Source: Acidobacteriota bacterium
GTDB taxonomy: Bacteria > Acidobacteriota > Blastocatellia > RBC074
Direction of reading: 5' to 3'
DNA: 64,000 nt
Assembly: GCA_016196035.1 (NCBI GenBank)
Contig: JACPYM010000037.1
Location: 1 to 64,000 of the forward strand
Shown here: positions 8,664-18,400 of the stretch, piece after piece
How positions within the stretch are numbered: position 1 is the stretch's first letter
How the letters are laid out: every line of letters begins with the position of its first letter
The notes under the pieces: generated by a model
What the model was told of the DNA's origin: nothing
Database searches by the model: none
What the model saw: only the letters and a program-made list of their open reading frames with translations
Translations under genes and position numbers: made by a program

Positions 8664-9381
8664 ATGCGAATCAAGGGTAAGGGCGCAAACCCAACAGACG
8701 TTGTAGAGTTGGGTTGTGAAACCAGAAAATCAACTCATACAACTCTATCTGTGAGTTTGCGCCGTCTACGATAAGCATCCGACGCTGAAGTATCAACGTT
8801 GGAGCAAGAACACGACCGAACCAGTCTTTACGGACCAGGAAGCGATGACCATCTACCTGTTTGGACATTTGCAAGAGCGCTTCAAAATCAAAGCCATCCA
8901 TGTCTATATCAAGCAGCATTGGAGCGCTTGGTTTCCGCACCTGCCCAGTTATCAAGCTTTCAATCACCGGCGCAATCTGCTGGAGGACGTGTGGCCAGTG
9001 CTGCTCGGCGAGTTGCTGTCCCAAATGGAACTGCCAGCAAAAGAAGCAGTCCTTGTGCCCTTGCCGGGCACCTTATTTGGCGACAAAGCCTACCCCGATC
9101 AGGCGACCAAGCAGGCACTGGCAGCGCGCACGGCACGACGATTTGTACGCCAGACAAGAAAGAGAAAGGTCAGGCCGTCTATCACGTCGGCCAAAGCGGG
9201 TTATGGTCGCGTTTCGTTTCCGCCATGCGCCAGCCAATCGAATCAATCTTCAATTGGCTGGTGGAGAAAACCGGCATTCAGAATGCTGTCAAGGTTCGTT
9301 CCAGTGAAGGCTTGCGAGTTCACTGCCATGGAAAACTGACGGCAGCCTTCTATTTGCTCTGCTTTAACCCTTGATTCGCAT
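8664..9381 (+). mobile_element. IS982-like insertion sequence remnant with intact ends
   Basis: A 718-bp element bounded by the inverted repeat ATGCGAATCAAGGGT (8664-8678) and its complement (9367-9381). It encloses a broken transposase on the plus strand. The transposase stop codon overlaps the right repeat. The flanks show no matching target duplication, so one side may have rearranged. The element is shorter than the roughly 1-kb members of this family. Confidence 0.72.
8760..9374 (+). pseudogene. IS982-like DDE transposase, degenerate
   Basis: The N-terminal part reads FTDQEAMTIYLFGHLQERF and WFPHLPSYQAFNHRRN, typical of IS982-type transposases. The centre is deleted: LVPLPG jumps to FGDKAYPD. 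After a frameshift near 9160 the C-terminus reads RQPIESIFNWLVEKTGIQ and KVRSSEGLRVHCHGKLTAAF. Part of the catalytic region is gone, so the enzyme cannot be active. Confidence 0.7.
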
Positions 9382-9625
9382 GACGACCTTTTTCATACGT
9401 TGAGGTATTCGATATTCGATAGGATCAGCTTGGGATTGAAACGATTTATGTATACGGCACGTTATTACTTGGCTAAACGCTTCCACGCGTTGACCGACCA
9501 GAAAAGTCTCAGTAGCATTGCCGCTCGTCAGTGCCAACGCGGGCTTGGCCGATGGTGGCGCTTATTCGTGGTGGTAACTGTTACGTGCTTAACAACCTTA
9601 CGAAATCAGCTAACAGGTCACACAT
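9382..9625. other. intergenic leader of cas6; no gene recognised
   Basis: 244 bases between the IS remnant and cas6. I looked for regularly spaced direct repeats (a CRISPR array) and for an open frame with a ribosome site, and saw neither. The stretch is somewhat richer in A and T than the flanking genes and should contain the cas6 promoter. An AACAGG-like ribosome site lies about 10 bases before the cas6 ATG. Confidence 0.5.
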
Positions 9626-10414
9626 ATGCGTTTATTGATTCGCTTGCTGCCACTCAGCAACCCCGCTTCTTTGCCGTTGGATAATTACCCCTTAGCCGGA
9701 GTGATCTATCGGTCTGTCGCCAGCGTCGCGCCGGATTACGCCGAGTTTTTGCACGAAGAAGGCTTTGCCGCGCACGTACCCAACAAAGAACCCCGCAGCC
9801 CCGAACACAAACGCTTCAAGTTTTTTGTGTTTTCCCGCCTCGAACAGTCTGGCAAACGTATCGCCAATGGCAGGCAATGGCTCAGCCCGCGTCCGGTAGA
9901 TTGGAAAGTCGCTTCGCCGCTGGACGAACTGATGCAGTTGTTTGCCAGCGGCTTGATTTCACAAGGGACAATTCGCATCGGCGATAAAGCTGGCGGTTGT
10001 GAATTCGAGGTTACAGAGATTATCGAACTCCGTGCGCCGCAGATGCGCCGCGCAGCACATTTCAAAACCTTATCGCCCTTGTTCGTGAGTGTAGATGAGA
10101 GCCGCGCGGATGGCAGCCGGACGAAACAACATCTGCGTGCTGATGACCGCCGCTTTGCCGGGCAAATTCGCGCCAACCTCATCAGAAAATATCAGGCGCT
10201 GACTGGCGCCGAGCCTGCAAATAGCGAATTACACTTTCAATTCGACGGCCCGCCCAAATCTCAATTGGTGCAGTATCGGGAAACGAATCATCACTGTTAC
10301 CTCGGTAATTTCACCGTCAGCGGCAGCGCGGAACTGATTCGTCTCGGTTGGGATTGCGGCTTTGGCGAAGCCAATTCGAAAGGCTTTGGGATGGCCGAAT
10401 ACCTCTTCAAGTAA
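9626..10414 (+). CDS. cas6: CRISPR-associated endoribonuclease Cas6 (orphan)
   Basis: A 262-residue RAMP protein. The N-terminal half matches the family pattern: MRLLIRLLPLSNP, then LAGVIYRSVASVAPDYAEFLHEEGF and RFKFFVFSRLE. The C-terminus has the glycine-rich loop GFGEANSKGFGMAEY. Cas6 enzymes cut pre-crRNA within the repeat. No CRISPR array and no other cas gene are seen in the 64 kb, so the substrate is not local. The stop overlaps the start of the downstream SWIM gene (TAATG), implying co-translation. The upstream flank is a pile of dead IS elements, consistent with acquisition by transfer or with the remains of a lost CRISPR locus. Confidence 0.85.
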   Translation: MRLLIRLLPLSNPASLPLDNYPLAGVIYRSVASVAPDYAEFLHEEGFAAHVPNKEPRSPEHKRFKFFVFSRLEQSGKRIANGRQWLSPRPVDWKVASPLDELMQLFASGLISQGTIRIGDKAGGCEFEVTEIIELRAPQMRRAAHFKTLSPLFVSVDESRADGSRTKQHLRADDRRFAGQIRANLIRKYQALTGAEPANSELHFQFDGPPKSQLVQYRETNHHCYLGNFTVSGSAELIRLGWDCGFGEANSKGFGMAEYLFK

Positions 10415-11739
10415 TGTCAGTGTCAAAACGTCAAAACCATCTGAGACGCCGCTGCCAAAGCGGTGCTACGACTTTTGACCGAGGTGATTTACCATCAACT
10501 ACCCAATCCGCGAGAACCGATTCAACAACCTTCGATCAGACTGACTTGCTCGCCTTGGCTGGGCCGCGTGTTTTCAACCGTGGACAGACATATTTTGAAC
10601 AAGGGCATGTGATCGCGCTGCTGCTATCGAACGAGCAATCGCGTGCTTGGGTGTTCGGCGAAAGGCCATATCGTGTGACGCTGGCTTGCTGCGATAACAG
10701 TTGGCATGCCGAATGCGATTGTCCGATTGGAAAAGGCCGCGGTCTTTGCAAGCACGCCGTGGCATTGGGGCTGGCTTGGTTGCACCGTCACAACGGGCCG
10801 CCCTTAAAAGACGGAAACCGCTTGCTGGAATTCGTCATTCACACCCTAATGAGTTTGGAGCACGCAACAAAGGCCAATGCTGACTGGCTTCAATGCGTGC
10901 AGGTCACACTCGAGAAGTTGCTCGATCAGGGCCAGTTGCGCACAGCCCTCAAATTGATCGAGCAATCTCTGCTGATGCAGGCCGAAGCCCAGCGCTTGCC
11001 GAATGTAAACCTGGTTGAACTTGCGCGCCTGGAAGACATGCTCTGCCAGTTTCACCAAATCGTATGTCAAAGAGACGCCATCTCGCTAGCAACACGCGCG
11101 CGGCGCTTGCTCAAACTGCAACTCGGTCTGGTTGGCGAGGGTATTGCGCTAACTCCGTTTGGCGAAAAGCTAGCCAGGCTGAATGCAGAAGTTTTTGGCA
11201 ACGACTGGGCTGCGGCCTATCAAAAGCAAAGCAAAGAATTTTGGGCAACACTTGCCACGCTCGAAGACGCAAAATTAAATCTGGTGCAACGACGCCAACG
11301 GGTTTGGCTCGCACAAAGTTTGCAAATGCCAACTCCGCAAGCCAGCCATTCTGACCAGGCGACCTTGCCAACTGAAGGCAGCGAGAAGAGCGCAGGAAAT
11401 AGCGACCTTGTGCAAAACTGCTTGGCGGCGGGAAACCTCGAAGCGGCCTGGCAGGCAGCTCAGGCCGGTGGTTGCAGCGATGCGTTATGGCTGAGATTGA
11501 CCTCAATGCGTGCCCGCCAGTATCCGGCAGAGTCTTTGATTGTTTATCAACGCTTGATTCGACGGGCCTGCGACCGCAAAGACGGCTACTCCGCCCAACA
11601 AGCTTTCAAGTTGCTGCCCATCGTGCGCCGCCTCTTGCAACGGTTGAGTCGGATTGAGGAGTTTGACGAATTCGTATCGAGTCTAGTCGAGCGATATGGT
11701 CATCAACGAACCTTCCGCCACCGGCAAAGCGCAAAATAA
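10414..11739 (+). CDS. SWIM zinc-finger protein coupled to cas6
   Basis: A 441-residue protein with a SWIM motif at residues 101-114 (C101, C103, C112, H114; ECDCPIGKGRGLCKH). SWIM domains bind DNA or protein and often sit next to SWI2/SNF2 helicases, but no helicase is nearby. Ahead of it lies the usual pre-SWIM segment FNRGQTYFEQGHVIALLLS. The remaining 320 residues are mainly helical, with no motif I recognise. The chosen start overlaps the cas6 stop (TAATG). Codons 8-22 resemble a common intergenic repeat (CGCTGCCAAAGCGGTGCTAC), so the N-terminus may be recent. Function with Cas6 is unknown. Confidence 0.75.
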   Translation: MSVSKRQNHLRRRCQSGATTFDRGDLPSTTQSARTDSTTFDQTDLLALAGPRVFNRGQTYFEQGHVIALLLSNEQSRAWVFGERPYRVTLACCDNSWHAECDCPIGKGRGLCKHAVALGLAWLHRHNGPPLKDGNRLLEFVIHTLMSLEHATKANADWLQCVQVTLEKLLDQGQLRTALKLIEQSLLMQAEAQRLPNVNLVELARLEDMLCQFHQIVCQRDAISLATRARRLLKLQLGLVGEGIALTPFGEKLARLNAEVFGNDWAAAYQKQSKEFWATLATLEDAKLNLVQRRQRVWLAQSLQMPTPQASHSDQATLPTEGSEKSAGNSDLVQNCLAAGNLEAAWQAAQAGGCSDALWLRLTSMRARQYPAESLIVYQRLIRRACDRKDGYSAQQAFKLLPIVRRLLQRLSRIEEFDEFVSSLVERYGHQRTFRHRQSAK

Positions 11740-11846
11740 TTGCCAATCAATTTCCAGCGGCAAGGCGGGCGCCTGAGATTGACCCAGGATTGAATGCATA
11801 AATCAACGGCCGTTCGGATTGTGGAAGTAAGTGTGGAAGTAAAAGC

Positions 11847-11869
11847 AAAAGGCCGCGTGTGCGGCCTTT
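11847..11869. terminator. hairpin terminator, usable from both sides
   Basis: AAAGGCCGC-gtgt-GCGGCCTTT forms a 9-bp GC-rich stem with T-rich flanks, strongest on the minus strand (TTTTGCTTTT). It lies between the 3' ends of the SWIM gene and tRNA-Asn. Confidence 0.7.
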
Positions 11870-11886
11870 GTAAGTGCTTGCAATAA

Positions 11887-11962
<76 letters not shown>

Positions 11963-12185
11963 GCATAACCTCATCCGATTTAGGAAGCGTGAAAATACAA
12001 TACGCGCCAATGTCTGTCAACCGGCTTTCGTGCGCTACGGGGGGTGGTTGACTTCACTAATAACAGGCAGTAGAAATTGCCCAAGGCTTGTTTCCGCGCG
12101 CAATAAGTAGGGCTGGCAGTGACCGCAGGCTGGTTTCGCTAAATTTCTTTGAGCGCGAAACAATGAATAGCTGACTGGGTTAAGA

Positions 12186-13289
12186 ATGAGAGAAAAGCTG
12201 GCAACTTTGGTGTTAATGACTGCCGCTTTGGTGGCTTGTACCGCTCATAAACAACCGGCTGTAGAAACATTGAAGCCTGGTGCAGCGGCGTATCAGTTAA
12301 AAGTTCCGCTAGGGTTGGATTTGGAAGCCGCTTCTTACTCTGTGCCACAGGAAAATCCTTTAACCGAAGCGAAGCTCAAGCTGGGCAGGCGGCTCTATTT
12401 TGACAAGGCGCTTTCAAGCAACAACACGCTGTCGTGTGCGTCGTGTCATCTTCCTGAAAAAGGTTTTGCTGATCCGCGGCAGTTCTCGCTGGGCGTGCAT
12501 GGGCAAAAGGGTGGCCGCCAGGCACCTGCCCTCATCAATCGCGCGTTCAGTCGCAAACAGTTTTGGGACGGGCGTGCCGCTTCGTTGGAAGTGCAGGCGT
12601 TGGGGCCAATTATGAATCCAATCGAGATGGCCCGCCCGAACATGAAAAGCGTGGTCAGCCGGTTGGAAAAAGATGCCAGCTATGTGGCGGCGTTCAAGGC
12701 TGCTTTCCTGGCGGAAGGCGGGGCCATCAATGACATCACAATTAGCCGTGCCCTCGCCAGTTTTGAGCGGAGCATTATGTCGGGCAATAGCCCGTATGAT
12801 CGCTTCACGCAATTAAAGGACTCGTCGGCAATGAGCGAGTCGGCGCAACGGGGCTATCATCTGTTTCTGGGCAAAGCCAATTGTGCGAGTTGCCACGTGG
12901 GTTTCAATTTCACGGATGAGAGCTATCACAACTTGGGGTTGGGCGTGAATGCGAAAAAGCCCGATTTGGGCCGGTATGCAATCAGCAAACTGGACGGGCA
13001 ACAAGGCGCGTTCAAAACGCCGACCTTGCGCGAGATCGCGAATACCGCGCCGTATATGAATGACGGTTCGCTGAAAACACTGGAAGAGGTCATTGAGTTT
13101 TATGACAAAGGCTGTCGCGAAAACAAATGGCTGTCGGCGAAGATCAAACCGTTGGGCCTGACGACTCAGGAAAAACAGGATTTGGTCGAGTTTCTCAAGG
13201 CGCTTTCCGGCGAAGTTGTGTGGTACGGCAAAGACGAGGATCTGAAACATGCTGCGGCGCAGAGCCGATATGGAGTGGGGAAGATGTAA
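12186..13289 (+). CDS. di-haem cytochrome c peroxidase (MauG/CcpA family), lipoprotein
   Basis: A 367-residue exported protein. The N-terminus ends in a lipobox-like LVAC with Cys18, so it is probably a periplasm-facing lipoprotein. Two haem c sites are visible, CASCH at 84-88 and CASCH at 233-237, in the typical two-domain spacing. Also seen is the LGRRLYFDKALSSNNTLSCASCH start of the family and the C-terminal FKTPTLREIANTAPYMNDGS. It should reduce H2O2 or act as a MauG-like oxidase with periplasmic electron donors. It is transcribed alone and ends at a strong terminator. No good Shine-Dalgarno site precedes the ATG. Confidence 0.92.
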   Translation: MREKLATLVLMTAALVACTAHKQPAVETLKPGAAAYQLKVPLGLDLEAASYSVPQENPLTEAKLKLGRRLYFDKALSSNNTLSCASCHLPEKGFADPRQFSLGVHGQKGGRQAPALINRAFSRKQFWDGRAASLEVQALGPIMNPIEMARPNMKSVVSRLEKDASYVAAFKAAFLAEGGAINDITISRALASFERSIMSGNSPYDRFTQLKDSSAMSESAQRGYHLFLGKANCASCHVGFNFTDESYHNLGLGVNAKKPDLGRYAISKLDGQQGAFKTPTLREIANTAPYMNDGSLKTLEEVIEFYDKGCRENKWLSAKIKPLGLTTQEKQDLVEFLKALSGEVVWYGKDEDLKHAAAQSRYGVGKM

Positions 13290-13316
13290 TCGCCGAGGAG
13301 TGATGGTTACAAAACA

Positions 13317-13354
13317 GAAACGGCAGGCCATCTGATCCTGCCGTTTCTAGTTTT
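13317..13354. terminator. rho-independent terminator after the peroxidase gene
   Basis: GAAACGGCAGG (13317-13327) pairs with CCTGCCGTTTC (13337-13347) across a 9-base loop, followed by TAGTTTT. The outer AAAAC/GTTTT also pair, so it can serve the tRNA-Ala gene on the other strand too. Confidence 0.9.
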
Positions 13355-13356
13355 GA

Positions 13357-13429
<73 letters not shown>

Positions 13430-13521
13430 GAAAACGTGCGTGATCTTAGCCGCTGGGTTTCGGGCTGTCAAGTTGAGGGTTGGACGTTGCTTCGGCTGCT
13501 GGAAAAGGAGAGAAAGTGCCT

Positions 13522-14148
13522 ATGAATACGGCTTTATTCGACGATTTGGACGCGGCCTTGTACGTGGAAGAAGTGACTGTTCCAGCCGACGATTCGTTGG
13601 CGCAAATCCTGGCTGACGTGCAACAGAGCCAGGTGTGCGGCGCGTGTCAAAACAACTGGCCGCTCGTCTTTGGCGAAGGCGACGCCAAGGCTGAATTGAT
13701 GTTGATCGGCGAAGGCCCCGGCGTAGACGATGCGGCGACGGGGTTGCCGTTTCAGGGACAGGCGGGCGTGTTGCTGAACAAGATGCTGGCCGCCATCAAT
13801 GTGGCGCGCGTGGAATGTTATGTGTGCAATGTCATCAAGCGCATTCCGCCGGGGCAGCGCAAATTTTCTGTGGAAGAGATCGAAGATTGCCGGCCCTTTT
13901 TGCTGCGCCAGATTTTAGTCGTGCGCCCGCGGTTGATCGTGGCGTTTGGCGCGTTGGCGGCGCAAACCTTGATCCGCTCGAAAAAGACCATTTCGGAATT
14001 GCGCGGTCGCCAATTCACGCTGCGGCTCAATGCGTTTGAAGTTCCTGTCCTGCCGACTTTCAACCCCGCCTATCTGTTACGCGTGGCCGAAAAGAAGCGT
14101 GAGGCGTGGGATGATTTGAAGCAGGTGCGCGCATTGCTCAAACGTTGA
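13522..14148 (+). CDS. uracil-DNA glycosylase, family 4 (iron-sulphur type)
   Basis: A 208-residue repair enzyme that removes uracil from DNA. Seen: Cys39-x2-Cys42 plus Cys99 or Cys102 and Cys123 as likely 4Fe-4S ligands, motif 1 GEGPGVDDAATGLPFQGQAG at 64-83, and IVAFGALAAQTL. The family's motif 2 is usually HP-rich; here it reads TFNPAYLL, with Asn181 where His is normal. Asn at this place is known in some uracil glycosylase families, so activity may be altered rather than lost. The start is the ATG 11 bases after AGGAG. A longer in-frame start at 13480 lacks a ribosome site. Confidence 0.88.
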   Translation: MNTALFDDLDAALYVEEVTVPADDSLAQILADVQQSQVCGACQNNWPLVFGEGDAKAELMLIGEGPGVDDAATGLPFQGQAGVLLNKMLAAINVARVECYVCNVIKRIPPGQRKFSVEEIEDCRPFLLRQILVVRPRLIVAFGALAAQTLIRSKKTISELRGRQFTLRLNAFEVPVLPTFNPAYLLRVAEKKREAWDDLKQVRALLKR

Positions 14149-14156
14149 CCCGCCGG

Positions 14157-15305
14157 TCACGCGGGACGCTTTTTATCGCCTACAGGTGTTTCTTCTTTGC
14201 CCGGCGCCAGCACGAATTGCTCGCGGGTGGGTGCTTTGATGTCCAGTTCGTCAAACGCGAGTTTGATGCGGCGGCGCAATTCGCGGGCGATTTCGGCTTG
14301 TTTGTTGGCGGCGGTTTTGGCGGTCAGGCGCAATCCGATGCTGGTGTGGGTGAGCCGTTCGACGCCCAGCATGAGGGGTTCTTCAATGAGATCAGTGGGG
14401 CGCTCCGTGCGCATCTGGTGGGCGGTGGCGAGCATCGCTTTCATCGCGCGGTCAATGTCCTCGGTGTAATCAACTTCAAAATCGAGCACCGCGCGGGACC
14501 AATCCTTTGAGAAGTTCGAGACCGTCGCAATCGTGCCGTTCGGAATCGTTGTCAGCGACCCATCCAGCGCGCGCACCAGCGTCATGCGCAGCGTCAGCCG
14601 TTCGACCGTGCCGCTCGTTTCGCCAACCTTGATCGTATCGCCGACGTTATATTGGTCTTCCAACAGAATCATAAAGCCAGCAAAAAAATCCTTGATCAGG
14701 CTTTGCGCGCCAAAGCCGACGGCAATGCCGATAACCCCGGCGCTGGCGAGAATGGGCGTGACGTTGACATCCAGGTGTTGCAAGACCGCCAGCAGGCCAA
14801 TGAAGAAAATGACGGTTTGCGCCACGCCGCGAAAGATGGCCGAGAGCGTTTGCGCACGGCGGTTGGCGGTCGTTTCACCGCGTTCGATGGCGCGGCGTTC
14901 AAAGAGCTTGAAACCTGTGCGAATGAGCGCGGTGGCGAAGCGGGCCAGGAAAATCGTCGCCACCACATCAATGGCGAGGTTCACGCCCGTATCGAAGAGC
15001 CAAGTGCCGGCGTGCGCGCGGATCAATTCCAGGCGTTCACTGAGCGTCTCGATACGCGAGCGTGTTTGTGGCAATAGGAAAATGATAAAGAGCGCATAGA
15101 GCACCCAGACGGTGGTGCGCAACGCGTTGCCGCCCCATTCAAGCAAAAAGTCTCGTAATGAGTTTGGTTCATCCGGCTGTGTTTCCAACAGCGCAAAACG
15201 TCGCTGTAAACGGCGTCTTGCCACGCCGATAAGCCAATGCGCCATCCAAGCCAGAACGCCCGTAAAAACGGCCAACAGAATGATAACGGGGATTTCGTTG
15301 TTCAC
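14157..15305 (-). CDS. MscS-type mechanosensitive ion channel
   Basis: A 382-residue inner-membrane channel that opens on hypo-osmotic shock. About four or five membrane helices are visible (near residues 5-30, 63-82, 108-130 and 160-185). The pore helix and MscS signature follow: VGFGAQSLIKDFFAGFMILLEDQYNVGDTI, described here by its parts VGFGAQSL and DQYNVGD. A cytoplasmic beta domain follows (VERLTLRMTLVRALDGSLTT). It is transcribed alone and is convergent with the glycosylase gene, 8 bases away. Confidence 0.92.
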   Translation of the reverse strand: MNNEIPVIILLAVFTGVLAWMAHWLIGVARRRLQRRFALLETQPDEPNSLRDFLLEWGGNALRTTVWVLYALFIIFLLPQTRSRIETLSERLELIRAHAGTWLFDTGVNLAIDVVATIFLARFATALIRTGFKLFERRAIERGETTANRRAQTLSAIFRGVAQTVIFFIGLLAVLQHLDVNVTPILASAGVIGIAVGFGAQSLIKDFFAGFMILLEDQYNVGDTIKVGETSGTVERLTLRMTLVRALDGSLTTIPNGTIATVSNFSKDWSRAVLDFEVDYTEDIDRAMKAMLATAHQMRTERPTDLIEEPLMLGVERLTHTSIGLRLTAKTAANKQAEIARELRRRIKLAFDELDIKAPTREQFVLAPGKEETPVGDKKRPA

Positions 15306-15402
15306 GCGCGCCAGTCTAAAAGCAAACGCCGAAAGTTCAAAGCTGCGGCGATTGCGGCAGTGATGAACCTTCGGCGCTCAAGGAAAAAAAGCGATCAACG
15401 CT

Positions 15403-18400
15403 TTAGGGGCTAACCGCAAAGGCGTTGGCTTTGACAAGCGTTTCGCCGCTCGGATTGGTGATGATGAGATTGCGCAAGTTGGTCAATGCCGCTGTGGAGA
15501 TCACCACGCGCACATTGAGTTGTGTGGAATTCAAATAGGTTGTCGCGGTGGTGATGCCGCCGCCGCTCAATTGCACTTGTGTGCCCGGCACGAAACCTGT
15601 GCCGGAGAGGGTGATGGTCACCGTTTTCCCCGCTTTCCCCATCGAGGGCGAAACGGATGTGACGCTCAGGCTGGCCGCGTTGTTGGCCAGCACCGTCAGC
15701 TTCTGCGCGTTGGTGGTGCTGACGCCGCCACGGCCATCGCTGACGCGCAACGCCAACAGATGTTCGCCCAGCGGCAAGCGCACCTCGGCAACCGCGCCGC
15801 TGGCAATCGCTGTCCCGCGATCCAGCCAGGTGAAGCTGAGTTGATCGCCCTCCGGATCACTCGAAGCAGAGCCGTCCAATTGCACAGAAGCCTGACCGCT
15901 TTCATTGGCAATCAGCGTGTCAGGCAGCCGGTTGGCCACGGCCACGGGCGGTTGATTATTCAAATTATCAGCCACCGTGAGCGTAAATGGATTGCTGGTG
16001 CTGACGCCGCCGCGTCCATCATTGGCGTTGATGCGCAAGGTGTATAGCGCGGTGTTGTCGCCCGCCGGCGGTGCGATATGCAAGGTTGCCGTGCGCTGGG
16101 CCGAATTGGCTTTGGTTAGCGTGATGAACGCGGGCGCATTTTCCAGCGCAAACGTGACCGGGTCGCCGTCAGCATCGGTGGCGCGGATTTCGACTTCGAT
16201 GGTTTGCCCGCGCACGACCGTTTGGTTGGGAATGGTTTCGATCACAGGCGCGTGATTGCCCACGGTGACCGGCGCCCACGAGAGACGCGCGGCTGCCAAA
16301 CCGCCCGCGTCGTAATGCTCAAACCGCAAGGTATGCAGGCCCGCACTCAATTGCACATCTGCGGTGAAACTGGTTTCGGATTGATCCTTCCATTGGTCAA
16401 GGCGAATGACATCGTCCACATACAAACGCACGCCGTCATCGCCCGTCACGGCAAAGCGATAAACACCGGCGTCGAAATTGACCGCGCGCGTCCAGCGAAT
16501 CGAGAAATTGTCTACCGGCACGTTGCAGGCCGCACTGGGGCTTTCCAATCCAAAACTGAAGTTGAGATTGCCCGCGCCGTCATCGCGCACCAGCACCGGC
16601 GTGCCCTGCAACAAACGGTTGCTGAAGTACTCGCCTTTCCAACGTTCAGCCGGGACGTTCGCCGCACACGACGACGCTTCGTTGACCTTGATCGTAAAGG
16701 CGGCGCTGGGCGTCTTGCCGCCTTTGCTGTCTTCGGCCTGCACGCGCACGTTGTCGAACATCCCCGCCGTCGTGGGCGTGAGCCGCAATGTAGCCGTGCG
16801 TTGCGCCGGATTGGCGTTGACGATGCTGGCGAAGCCGGGCGCGTTGAGCAGCGTGAACGTCACCGGGTCGCCGTCTTCATCGGTGGCGCTGAGCGGCACA
16901 TCCAGCGTTTGGCCGCGCGTCAGGGTTTGCTCGCCCAACGTCGTGGTGATGACGGGCGCGCGATTGGCGGGGCCAGCGGGCGTCAGTTTGCGCACGCGCA
17001 GATTGCCCGCATCGCCGATGAAGACACTGCCATCCGCCGCCACCGTCACGCTGGAGGGCAGGTTCAGCTTGGCTTGTGCTGCCGCGCCGCCATCACCGTC
17101 AAACCCCGCCACGCCATTGCCCGCGATGGTTTTGATCAGGCGGCTCGCGCCATCCACGCGGCGCACGCGGTGGTTGCCTTGATCCACGATGTACAAATTG
17201 CCGTTGCCATCCACGCCGATGTCGGACGGATTGTTGAACTGCGCGTTGGTCGCTGGGCCGTCTTCGCCGCCGAAATTTTGCGTGCCGTCGCCCGCCGCGG
17301 TCGTGATGGTTTTGCTAACGGCATCCACGCGGCGTATGCGCTGATTGCCCCGGTCGGCGATATACAAATTGCCTTGCGCATCAAAGGCCAAGCCGGTCGG
17401 ATTATTCAAGGTGGCTTGGTTGGCCGGGCCGTTGTCGCCGCCGAAGCCCGCGCCGCCATTGCCCGCGTAAGTCGTGATGAGGCCCGTTGCGGCATCCACA
17501 CGGCGTATGCGCTGATTCGCCATGTCCGCGATATAAACGTTGTTCTGGGCGTCCACCGCCAACGCGCCGGGCCGATTCAAGCGCGCCGAAGTCGCCGAGC
17601 CGAAATCGCCGACGCTGCCGCCCACGCCATTCAACGAACCGGCGAAATGCGCGATGCGTCCGTCAGCGCCGATCTTGCGCACGCGATGAAAGACGGAATC
17701 GGAAACATAGATATTGCCCTGGGCATCTTGCGTATTCACAGCCACGGCCGCGCCGCCCGTCGCGCCAAAGCTGGCATAAATCGCCGGGCCATTGTCACCG
17801 CTGTTGGCATTCGCGCCATTGCCTGCCGCCGTGCGAATAACGCCCGGCGTTGCGCCCGCCAGGAAGACGCGGCGCACGTTGCGGCTCTGCGCGTCCACGA
17901 TCAGCAACTGCCCGTCTTTGTCAAAGCTGAGCGCCGTCGTCGAACGCAGTGCTGCCGTAACGGCCAAATCGCCATCGCCGCTGAAACCATACGCGCCATT
18001 GCCCGCAACAGTGGAGATGGTAAACGCTGTAACACCGCCGCCCATGCCGCCGCTGGGCGTGACCGTGATGCGGAACGAAGCGCGCCCGACATTGCCGCGC
18101 GCATCGCGGGCCGTGAAATTGACCGTCGTCGTGCCTACCGGGAACAGCGCGCCAGACGTTGGCTCCGCCGTGACGGCGACATTGCCGTCCACCAAATCGG
18201 TCGCGGTCGGCAAAAGGAATGTCACATTCGCACCGCTCGCTGAAGCGGCTGGCGTCGTGACATCCGCCGGAACGTTGGTGAGCGTGGGCGGCGTGGTGTC
18301 TTGCACGACGACCGTTTGCGCGGGTGTGGAAGTCGTGCCACCTCGATTGTCCGAAACCGCGAGGCGCAGGCTGTGCGTGCCAATACCCAAAATCACCGTG

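Noticed and set aside
9382-9625. possible CRISPR array beside cas6
   Set aside because: No direct repeat of 20 or more bases at regular spacing was found here or elsewhere near the gene.
16204-18243. 679-codon open frame on the plus strand
   Set aside because: It is antisense to the NHL gene, rich in Arg/Ala/His and lacks any family motif. The same kind of frame appears over the duplicated module at 18646-20985, as expected from repetitive GC-rich coding DNA.
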